From positions 472,194 through 536,193 of the forward strand of contig NZ_NJAG01000007.1 of assembly GCF_002872335.1 (NCBI RefSeq): DNA of 64,000 bases. The letters run 5' to 3'. The DNA is from Siphonobacter sp. BAB-5405 (lineage in GTDB: Bacteria; Bacteroidota; Bacteroidia; Cytophagales; Spirosomataceae). A program made the translations under genes and the position numbers. Below the pieces are notes generated by a model. It did no database searches and was not told the origin of the DNA. It was given only the letters and a program-made list of their open reading frames with translations. Below, one piece after another: positions 58,443 to 64,000 of this stretch; the first letter of the stretch is position 1; every line of letters starts with the position of its first letter.

Positions 58443-58537
58443 GGGCTATCTTTTTTAGGTTTCACTTCCTTGAAATCAACTAACAGGGCGGTTAGTGACA
58501 GAAGAGCCACGACGCCCCCGATCATGCCTAGAATCAT
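58430..58537 (-). CDS. 35-aa single-helix membrane peptide
   Basis: ATG 58537 overlaps the stop of the HNH frame as ATGA and reads MILGMIGGVVALLSLTALLV then DFKEVKPKKDSPWKD: one membrane helix and a charged tail. Its end overlaps the start of the PP-loop gene. Coupling to both neighbours supports real translation. Confidence 0.5.
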   Translation of the reverse strand: MILGMIGGVVALLSLTALLVDFKEVKPKKDSPWKD

Positions 58538-58948
58538 TCGTTTGGTGGTTTGTAGAGTGAAAGCGTACTATCGTTTTTCCCGTACTTCTGAAGCCGTTGG
58601 TTTTCCGGCCGATCGTAATTCAAATGGCAGTACTGGCACATGGCCTTTAGATTGCCGAATCGGTTGTTTCCGATATCACGATCCAAGTGGGCCACCGTAA
58701 GGATGATCCGGATCAAACCGGCCACCGGCCTGTTTAAGTGCCTTCCAGTAGTTGATTCCTGATCGATGCAGGGCGGTGAAATGAGCCACTTCTTCATCGC
58801 TGGCGTATCGGTAGCTGGCCCCCTGGCGGATGATCAGCCTGGCGTTTTCTACGCCACACGTTTCGCAACAATTGGCCGCCCTGGTGAATCGGATTAATCG
58901 GGATATCAACTTCCATTTTGGGTGATACTTCGAATAATCAATGGGCAT
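58534..58948 (-). pseudogene. HNH endonuclease, frameshifted
   Basis: The frame from ATG 58948 gives MPIDYSKYHPKWKLISRLIR and a zinc cysteine pair (NCCETCGVEN), then runs out of sense after KALKQAGG and stops at 58676. The second half of the domain lies in the +1 frame: LIRIILTVAHLDRDIGNNRF then GNLKAMCQYCHLNYD, the HNH core with its second Cys pair, ending at 58534. Removing one base near 58716 (GGCCGG versus GGCGG) restores a 137-aa HNH protein. Whether the lesion is biological or a sequence error is not decidable here. Confidence 0.75.
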
Positions 58949-59284
58949 CTATACATTCGGTTTCAGCGTCTCATCCTCCTGTACCACCAGTACTTCACCT
59001 TCCAGCAAGCTTTCAGCGTACGCTACCGATTGTTCCAGCGTTTCAATATCCTTGCAACGGGCCAACTTCAGAGCCAGCTTTTCCATGATATCGCCGGCTA
59101 GGATGATAGGCTTCAGATCTTCTTCAGAAAGGCCCGCAAAAGCCCGATCTTTTGCCGCCTGTACTTGTTTGCCGATGGCCGCTTTGAAGTTGGACTGGGC
59201 CAGCATTCGGTACGCTACCAGGGTAAGCATCCAACGCACCAGGGCTTTATCCTTTGCCCCTGCTTCAGTTAGTTCTTTAGTCAT
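58949..59284 (-). CDS. phage early protein of unknown function
   Basis: From ATG 59284 (MTKELTEAGAKDKALVRWML) the protein is 111 aa and helical, with VQAAKDRAFAGLSEEDLKPII in the middle. Its stop abuts the HNH ATG, and its start overlaps the upstream 40-aa ORF (ATGACTAA), which excludes the longer start at 59344. No family is recognised. Confidence 0.6.
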   Translation of the reverse strand: MTKELTEAGAKDKALVRWMLTLVAYRMLAQSNFKAAIGKQVQAAKDRAFAGLSEEDLKPIILAGDIMEKLALKLARCKDIETLEQSVAYAESLLEGEVLVVQEDETLKPNV

Positions 59285-59399
59285 TATTTTTTGAATGAAA
59301 GGGTAAGAGAAGTTGATGAATAAGGGCGGCAATTGCCTGGGCAATGAGTATGGGCCCCCATACGAGAATTACGAGTGCAATTTTTACCAAACGGATCAT
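59277..59399 (-). CDS. 40-aa single-helix membrane peptide
   Basis: ATG 59399 reads MIRLVKIALVILVWGPILIA then QAIAALIHQLLLPFHSKNND: a hydrophobic helix and short tail. Its TAA overlaps the next ATG (ATGACTAA). It is too short for routine calling. Confidence 0.45.
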   Translation of the reverse strand: MIRLVKIALVILVWGPILIAQAIAALIHQLLLPFHSKNND

Positions 59400-59419
59400 A
59401 CGGGTGTGGGTGATTTGGG

Positions 59420-59641
59420 TTATTGAAAGAGTTGCATCAGCGTGTTTACGTGGGGGGTAATCAGCTTCGTGGCCACCTTCTTTTTGCCAAAATGGCTAAG
59501 AATCAAAAAGGTGATTTCCAGACTGTTGATCTCCGAGGCGATCCCCTGCTTTACCAGGGCTTTTACTTTGTCGTGATTCCCGGAATAATTCAAGGCTCCT
59601 AAAACCTTTAGAATCCTGTTGATTGCTTGTTTTTCGTTCAT
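59420..59641 (-). CDS. small phage early protein
   Basis: From ATG 59641 (MNEKQAINRILKVLGALNYS) the protein is 73 aa and all-helical (NSLEITFLILSHFGKKKVAT). A TTG at 59668 would extend it into the giant palindrome and is less likely. No family is recognised. Confidence 0.55.
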   Translation of the reverse strand: MNEKQAINRILKVLGALNYSGNHDKVKALVKQGIASEINSLEITFLILSHFGKKKVATKLITPHVNTLMQLFQ

Positions 59642-59653
59642 TTTCAGTGTGCT

Positions 59654-60021
59654 GGTTGCGGTTGACAAGAAAAACCCCGTTTAAATACAATTTACACTTG
59701 TAAGTAACTGATAATCAGTTTTTAAGGGGGTGCAACCAACCGCAACCATTTTTAAGTTTTTGAGTTTGTAACTTATTGATAATCAGATTTTCGGAGTGGC
59801 AAAAACGCAACCTGTTTGGTTGCACTTGGTTGCGGTTTTTGTCAACCTACCGCAACCAAACAGGTTGCGTTTTTGGTGTTTGCTAAGACTCATTATCAGG
59901 CACTTGCAAAATTGAAAACGGTATTTTGGTTGCGGTTGGTTGCACCCCCTTTTTTGCTGATAGTCAGAGAGTTATAAACCTAAATTGCATTTAAACAAGG
60001 TTTTTATTGTCAACCGCAACC
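59654..60021. repeat. 368-bp giant imperfect palindrome with mirrored GGTTGC boxes
   Basis: The whole gap between two genes (stop at 60028, start at 59641) is one inverted repeat centred at 59837/59838. Matching segments at equal distance from the centre include GGTTGCGGTTGACAA (59654-59668 with 60007-60021), GGGGGTGCAACCAACCGCAA (59726 on, with 59949 back) and a 24-bp block at 59800-59823 with 59852-59875. It holds eleven exact GGTTGC/GCAACC hexamers and one near copy, forming six mirrored pairs, plus CTGATAATCAG boxes (59708, 59957 with one change; TGATAATCAG at 59777). The position near a DUF3987 replication gene suggests an origin or a dense protein-binding locus. Confidence 0.9.
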
Positions 60022-60027
60022 ACGCTT

Positions 60028-60231
60028 TTAATTTTTAGTATTTTCTGGGGTTAAATACGCCCAGGACTTAACTTTTGAATCTAGTATTAGTCCTACTTCA
60101 TTCGTCCAGAATCGGCCATCAAATTGAGCGATTTTGAAGCCGCTGGATCCATCACTAGGGGTACCTGTAAACACTAGGCACCAGCGGCGGTAAGAAGGCT
60201 TTTCCTTCTGGGATTTAGGAAAGGTGAGCAT
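60028..60231 (-). CDS. small phage protein, DUF551-like
   Basis: This 67-aa protein (MLTFPKSQKEKPSYRRWCLV) ends with a W-x(2)-E-V-G-L-I-x(5)-V-K-S-W-A-Y-L-T-P pattern. This recalls DUF551, a small domain common in phage genomes that ends V-T-H-W-x-P-L-P. The match is weak. It follows the DUF3987 gene by four bases. Confidence 0.45.
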   Translation of the reverse strand: MLTFPKSQKEKPSYRRWCLVFTGTPSDGSSGFKIAQFDGRFWTNEVGLILDSKVKSWAYLTPENTKN

Positions 60232-60235
60232 CGTA

Positions 60236-61726
60236 CTAAATGGTGTTGCGAGCGTTGAAAGCAGACGGGTACAGATCCAGATACTTGTTAAGCTTTTTAG
60301 ATACCGCCTGACGGGAGATTTTCAGAATTTCGGCCATCCGGGTTTGATTGCAATCGCAGTGTTTAAATAGCCCAGCAAACTCCAGTACTTCAGCGGGAAC
60401 AATCTTCCGGGATTTAGCCATTTCATAGGCTTGCCAGCCCGTTTTAAAGAAGTAATCGGCCAGTTTGATAGCTCGCTGAACATGATCAGCATTTACAGGC
60501 GTTTCATGGGTAATTTTCTGGCGTTTACAAGCCGCATCCATTGCCGCCAGCATGGCCGCAAACCGAAGACAGTATTCTTTGTTTTTCCCGTAAATACCTG
60601 CCTTGATTTCTTTCTCTTCCGGATCGTCTAACTGATTGATAATTTTGGCATTTCTGGTTTGCCATTCCTGCATGGTCTTAATCGCGGATCTATTGAGGGA
60701 TAGAGGGATCGGATCCGATTCAGCCGAACGCATGGGTGATTCTTTGTAAAGCCACTCCAGCATTCCGGTGTAGGGATTCATTAGATCATCCGAAATCTTA
60801 AATTCCAGATCCGGATCCGTTACCTTCACTTCATCGGCCATCGCAAAAAGGAAGCGAAACGAGAACCCAGAATAAGCCTTGTCTTCGTCGAAAAAACGGT
60901 ATAGTAGTTTTGGTTGGGTACCGCCCACGATGCTGGCCACCATGTGCTTTTTATTGATCACCAAATACTTTCCGCCTGATCGGGCCATCGTGAAGTTCGT
61001 AGGCGTGGCCCAAGCCGAAGTCCAGAAGCTGATTTCAGAACCGCCTGATTTATAGCGTTTCATATCATCAAACCACTTTACCATTTCATCTTCGAACTTG
61101 CAGATACCTTTGAAGTTATGCTTCATAACGTCATTGATCATCGATTCGAAAGTGATATCATTGATGAAGATGGTTTTCCGTGGGGGTGCCTCATACGGCT
61201 GGTACTTCTTCTTTTTGTTTCGGTACCCTTTGGCGTCCAGTGGCTCATCATCATCTTCATCATCTTCTTCCTCCGGATCGTCTCTTTTAGGATCGTCTCT
61301 TTTACGAAGGGCTTGTTCGTATTCATCATCGAAAATCGCCTGAATACGATCAAGAGGTTTGCGAAGGATCCCCTGTACCATTGACTTACCGGAAGAAGAG
61401 ATTCCGACCGATACAGACCACTGAGTCAGTGGGGTTTGCCACGTTCCGGAACGAGCTACAATAGCGGATCCGATAGCCGCCGAAACCATCGATAGAACGG
61501 ACTGGCCAATGAAGGCCCGTTCCCCTTCCAGCTTGTGATGGATCACACTAAGAAGTTCGGTGATTTCACTCGGGAACACATCCAACGGGAACACATCCCC
61601 TTTGAGGCGTTTGTTTATTTCGCCTTCCAGATCCTGATCCGTTAGCGTGGCCGCAGAATTTACCCGCTCCTGGCTTTTGGCAAAAGGGTTAGAAAAAAAG
61701 CTTCTTTTGCTATCGTACGTTTTCAT
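60236..61726 (-). CDS. DUF3987 family replication protein (primase/helicase-like)
   Basis: This 496-aa protein fits DUF3987: SVGISSSGKSMVQGIL (a P-loop variant near residue 108), FINDITFESMINDVMKHN, and FEDEMVKWFDDMKRYKSG then VASIVGGTQPKLLYRFF. The C-terminus has a helix-turn-helix (NQTRMAEILKISRQAVSKKL, about 460-480). DUF3987 proteins occur with phage and plasmid replication modules. An acidic linker (RDDPKRDDPEEEDDEDDDEP, about 143-162) is encoded by a 15-bp tandem repeat. It is likely the key replication gene next to the giant palindrome. Confidence 0.8.
   Translation of the reverse strand: MKTYDSKRSFFSNPFAKSQERVNSAATLTDQDLEGEINKRLKGDVFPLDVFPSEITELLSVIHHKLEGERAFIGQSVLSMVSAAIGSAIVARSGTWQTPLTQWSVSVGISSSGKSMVQGILRKPLDRIQAIFDDEYEQALRKRDDPKRDDPEEEDDEDDDEPLDAKGYRNKKKKYQPYEAPPRKTIFINDITFESMINDVMKHNFKGICKFEDEMVKWFDDMKRYKSGGSEISFWTSAWATPTNFTMARSGGKYLVINKKHMVASIVGGTQPKLLYRFFDEDKAYSGFSFRFLFAMADEVKVTDPDLEFKISDDLMNPYTGMLEWLYKESPMRSAESDPIPLSLNRSAIKTMQEWQTRNAKIINQLDDPEEKEIKAGIYGKNKEYCLRFAAMLAAMDAACKRQKITHETPVNADHVQRAIKLADYFFKTGWQAYEMAKSRKIVPAEVLEFAGLFKHCDCNQTRMAEILKISRQAVSKKLNKYLDLYPSAFNARNTI
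61275..61304. repeat. 15-bp tandem repeat inside the DUF3987 gene
   Basis: GGATCGTCTCTTTTA occurs twice in direct tandem, exactly in phase with codons, and duplicates the KRDDP unit in an acidic linker. It may expand or contract without a frameshift. Confidence 0.75.
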
Positions 61727-61728
61727 AA

Positions 61729-62241
61729 TCAGACCTTTCCACGTAGATTAAAATCTTCTTTTAGTACGCGGAAAAGCTCCTGTACTTCTGAATCAGTTAG
61801 CTCGATTTCGCCAACCTGAAGGATGAGTTTTTTGGTTTTGGGACGGAAAACGAAGTTTCCGTTTGTACTGATAATCAGATCCGGACTAACCCAGTAGATC
61901 CAATCCCCTGTATACGCTCGGGCCGTTACCTGATTGTATAAGGTGTTGTGCTGGTGGTGCTCCGTTTTGTGGCCGTTGAATTCCCCCAGTTCGGCGATTT
62001 CATTCCGCTGATCATGCTGGATCTTCGGGCCGTAGGAATGCGTATGCAGGGAACGGGGTTGTTCGATGGCCACCTGGGAAGCTTCCACGGCGTTGATCGC
62101 TGTTTCTGCTAGTCGATCAATTAACGCCTTGAGTTCGGGCGGTGCTGATAAGTAGACTTCAGACGTGGCCAGGTCGTGCGTAGCTTGCCCAAAATCATCC
62201 CGGATTACTTCCAGTTTGGGCTGTTGTTTAGCGGCTCCCAT
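61729..62241 (-). CDS. phage early protein of unknown function
   Basis: This 170-aa protein (MGAAKQQPKLEVIRDDFG) has a His-rich middle (HTHSYGPKIQHDQRNEI) and a C-terminal acidic helix (VGEIELTDSEVQELFRVL). No family is recognised. It overlaps the upstream gene by 14 bases and ends two bases before the DUF3987 ATG, so the three are likely one operon. Confidence 0.6.
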   Translation of the reverse strand: MGAAKQQPKLEVIRDDFGQATHDLATSEVYLSAPPELKALIDRLAETAINAVEASQVAIEQPRSLHTHSYGPKIQHDQRNEIAELGEFNGHKTEHHQHNTLYNQVTARAYTGDWIYWVSPDLIISTNGNFVFRPKTKKLILQVGEIELTDSEVQELFRVLKEDFNLRGKV

Positions 62242-62713
62242 AGTTAATTTCCCATTTTAGGCGGATGAATGGAATCAGTGCCTTCGCTTCCTGAGAAGGC
62301 TCCATTTGTGCGTAGATCTTCTGAATTTCCGTATTGATGGCCTTCAGGATCGGAAGCCATAAATCGAACTCTGTACGGTTGGAAAAGATGATCGTATTCA
62401 AGTGGCTGGTAACGATCTTTTGGGCTTTCTTTAAATTGCTGAATGAAAGCGTATGAAGCTTACAGGGACGGTTCAGCAGGTGTAATTCCCTGATCGTATC
62501 CAGATCCAGGCCGTTCTGAGTTTCCAGTACTGGAATGATCTGATCAGCCGTTACTTCCAGATCGTGATTAAGGATCGATACGATGTAGCGAGTTACCCAG
62601 GAACCGTTCTCGTATACCAGCGTAGCCCCCTTTACTATGGCCTGTAGCTGGCCTTTTTTGGCACGAATAAGGACACTATCGCCAGCGATGGCGACCAATG
62701 AAGGAAGGCTCAT
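62228..62713 (-). CDS. phage early protein of unknown function
   Basis: This 161-aa protein (MSLPSLVAIAGDSVLIRAKKG) has a beta-rich first part and a helical second part (FDLWLPILKAINTEIQKI). No family is recognised. First of three overlapping or abutting genes leading to DUF3987. Confidence 0.6.
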   Translation of the reverse strand: MSLPSLVAIAGDSVLIRAKKGQLQAIVKGATLVYENGSWVTRYIVSILNHDLEVTADQIIPVLETQNGLDLDTIRELHLLNRPCKLHTLSFSNLKKAQKIVTSHLNTIIFSNRTEFDLWLPILKAINTEIQKIYAQMEPSQEAKALIPFIRLKWEINYGSR

Positions 62714-62736
62714 ATTTGAGTAGTTTTTAAAGGTGG

Positions 62737-62838
62737 TTACAGACGGCCATCTTTCCGGTATAAATCATCCTGAGTGGGCCGAAAAACGTAGGATAAAATC
62801 AGTAGTAAGGAGACAAACGAAACGAAGACAAGGCTCAT
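62737..62838 (-). CDS. 33-aa single-helix membrane peptide
   Basis: ATG 62838 overlaps the upstream stop as ATGA and reads MSLVFVSFVSLLLILSYVF then RPTQDDLYRKDGRL: one hydrophobic helix and a charged tail. Confidence 0.45.
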   Translation of the reverse strand: MSLVFVSFVSLLLILSYVFRPTQDDLYRKDGRL

Positions 62839-62930
62839 CTTTTCCGGCGGCGATGGTGGTAAGGTTTGGGTTTCTTATTGTTGAAAAGTGCCGAAATGAA
62901 TAGGGCAACGCCCGCAAGTAATAAAATCAT
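62835..62930 (-). CDS. 31-aa single-helix membrane peptide
   Basis: ATG 62930 reads MILLLAGVALFISALF then NNKKPKPYHHRRRKR: one hydrophobic helix and a strongly basic tail. It is coupled to the next tiny ORF by an ATGA overlap and begins 5 bases after the upstream gene's stop. Confidence 0.45.
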   Translation of the reverse strand: MILLLAGVALFISALFNNKKPKPYHHRRRKR

Positions 62931-62935
62931 GGTTT

Positions 62936-63163
62936 TTAAGTAGTTAGTACTTCGTTATTGAATTTCAGGGCCGCTTCGATCTCCTTTTCCAGGAAAGTAA
63001 CTTCTTCAGGCTCCACACTGTCACGGCGGCCATTTACAGTGCTATCGGCCGTGTTCTTGCTGATTCTGAACTTCTTCATGTATCTGGAGATGATCTTCGA
63101 CTTCTGTTTTTTCTTTAATCCCTGACCACGCCACAAGGCTACTAGGGTTTCCAGTTTTTTCAT
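62936..63163 (-). CDS. small basic protein, possible DNA-binding regulator
   Basis: This 75-aa basic protein (MKKLETLVALWRGQGLKKKQ) has a segment ISRYMKKFRISKNTADSTVN that could be a helix-turn-helix. It is first in the leftward operon, next to a control region with a palindrome. A Cro- or activator-like role is possible but unproven. Confidence 0.5.
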   Translation of the reverse strand: MKKLETLVALWRGQGLKKKQKSKIISRYMKKFRISKNTADSTVNGRRDSVEPEEVTFLEKEIEAALKFNNEVLTT

Positions 63164-63277
63164 TGAACGCTAATTTTGAAAAGACAATAGATAACGCATA
63201 TAGCTATACGCTTTAAAGTTGACCCGGTTTTATTGGGCTGTATTCGTGTTATATTTGGGTTGAAAAATCAACTAACG
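63164..63277. promoter_or_regulatory. divergent control region
   Basis: It separates the leftward operon (start 63163) from the rightward gene at 63278. TATATTTG (63250-63257) is an exact -7 element for the rightward gene, about 21 bases before its ATG. GCATATAGCTATACGC (63196-63211) is an imperfect palindrome with a perfect TATAGCTATA core, a candidate operator for the leftward transcript. Confidence 0.5.
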
Positions 63278-63634
63278 ATGCAACCCCCCATCAGAAGCGA
63301 ACTCGCTAGACAGCTATTCAAGTTTATCATTGATTTTGATAACTTAAAGCATTATACCCCAGGCCATGTTAAGGATCTACAGGCCCAAGCCCGTGAGGTT
63401 ATAGAGTACTTAACATTGCTTCATTTCGAACCAGCAGAAAAGCAAGCTGTACTACTGTGCGTCAAGCGACTTATTCTAACAATCTCAGAAGCAGATCAGG
63501 CTTTTAAAAAATTAAGTGATCCTGCCAATGTAGCTGAACGCTCAAAAATGGATACTCAAGTGTGGCCATTTGTTGTTGGAGGTGCCATATCTGCTTTAGA
63601 AGAACTAATCCGCTTCATCAACGGTGATAACTGA
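63278..63634 (+). CDS. small soluble protein of unknown function (rightward)
   Basis: From ATG 63278 (MQPPIRSELARQLFKFIIDF) the protein is 118 aa, helical, with a hydrophobic end (VWPFVVGGAISALEELIRF). The longer start at 63233 would begin before the -7 element, so 63278 is preferred. No family is recognised. It is the only rightward gene on this side of the prophage and may be a lysogeny or control gene. It overlaps the next convergent gene by 30 bases. Confidence 0.6.
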   Translation: MQPPIRSELARQLFKFIIDFDNLKHYTPGHVKDLQAQAREVIEYLTLLHFEPAEKQAVLLCVKRLILTISEADQAFKKLSDPANVAERSKMDTQVWPFVVGGAISALEELIRFINGDN

Positions 63635-64000
63635 TAGGCCCTGCGTTCGTACTGTGACTAATCGAGTGGGTGTTTCGAAAGTAGGCATTCCTGCTAACCA
63701 ATTGACAACCTGATTTTTACGAATTACATCGGTTAGTTCAGCTACGCTATCGAATCCCTGTCGACAAATAACTTTAGACTGGCAAAAATTGGTCTCAAAG
63801 GTTACATCGAAACATTTATCGGCACAATTCACCATCACATCGATATACCAAAAGGGTTCTGAATGATCTACCGAGTTATTGAGGAATTTTCTGATTCGGG
63901 CGGATACTCGTCGTTTCATGTTGAGCGTAGAGAACCCGAGTTCAAATAGAGCTTTGGATACCTCTTTACCATCTATGGGGAAAACCTGTGTATCCAAAAA
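63605..64000 (-). CDS. phage protein of unknown function (partial; start beyond window)
   Basis: The frame is open to the right edge. The visible part (at least 130 aa) contains FNLSTLNMKRRV-like basic residues (LNMKRRVSARIRKFL) and FWYIDVMVNCADKCFDVTFE. A TTG at 63997 could start it but a start past the edge is as likely. It ends convergently with the rightward gene, overlapping by 30 bases. No family recognised. Confidence 0.5.
   Translation of the reverse strand, partial: FLDTQVFPIDGKEVSKALFELGFSTLNMKRRVSARIRKFLNNSVDHSEPFWYIDVMVNCADKCFDVTFETNFCQSKVICRQGFDSVAELTDVIRKNQVVNWLAGMPTFETPTRLVTVRTQGLSVITVDEAD

Noticed and set aside
59654..60021. CRISPR array as an explanation for the repeated GGTTGC boxes
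   Set aside because: Boxes are short, occur on both strands in mirror symmetry, and have no constant-length spacers; no cas gene is present.
59654..60021. Insertion sequence or MITE as an explanation for the long inverted repeat
   Set aside because: There is no transposase or target-site duplication that I can see, and the internal mirrored boxes differ from simple terminal repeats; a MITE is not fully excluded.

Overview
The window reads as a chromosome segment of a Bacteroidota bacterium, probably of the Cytophagales (Spirosoma/Siphonobacter-like; genus not determinable from sequence alone). The evidence is exact TAnnTTTG -7 promoter elements, families typical of the phylum (DUF2723/GT117 mannosyltransferase-like protein, the radical-SAM/TIGR03915 pair, DUF3109, a multi-LysM transglycosylase) and weak Shine-Dalgarno signals.

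Bases 1-23.5 kb are ordinary host chromosome with intact genes. They comprise a pterin dehydratase start, a small conserved protein, a DAACS dicarboxylate/glutamate symporter, an ABC-2 exporter pair, a DUF2723 glycosyltransferase, a TPR protein, the radical-SAM + TIGR03915 DNA-repair pair, a membrane protein, a GT9 heptosyltransferase, an M16 peptidase, an O-methyltransferase, a LysM/SLT muramidase, DUF3109, an alkyltransferase-like protein, an A-type Fe-S carrier, and a PLP/CBS cystathionine beta-synthase-like enzyme. The segment ends in tRNA-Ser(UGA).

From the tRNA-Ser to the right edge (about 40 kb, right end not reached) lies a long-tailed (siphovirus-like) prophage. A tyrosine integrase on the + strand sits next to the tRNA, and almost everything else runs on the - strand. 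In transcription order (right to left) the layout is: a control region with a divergent + gene; early genes (small membrane ORFs, a DUF3987 replication protein); a 368-bp giant palindrome carrying mirrored GGTTGC boxes; an HNH and PP-loop (PAPS-reductase family) region; a tail spike with an SGNH esterase; S49 prohead protease, acidic scaffold and major capsid; small head proteins; terminase small and large subunits; portal and connector; a lysis cassette (CHAP-like exported endolysin, holin-like proteins, overlapping spanin-like pair); tail genes including a 1579-aa tape measure; and finally an OLD-family nuclease beside the integrase.

Three genes (25.1-26.9, 36.2-37.2 and 46.0-46.9 kb) are conspicuously AT-rich within this compact, GC-richer operon, and each has a hairpin at or near its 3' end. 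They look like morons: one is an OLD nuclease and two are unrecognised membrane/coiled-coil proteins. Four prophage loci (tail protein, major capsid, HNH, and an unknown early gene) appear split by single-base frameshifts while no host gene in the window is. This points to either a decaying prophage or localised sequence error. The most unusual structure is the giant palindrome at 59654-60021, close to the replication gene; it is a candidate phage origin or regulatory locus.
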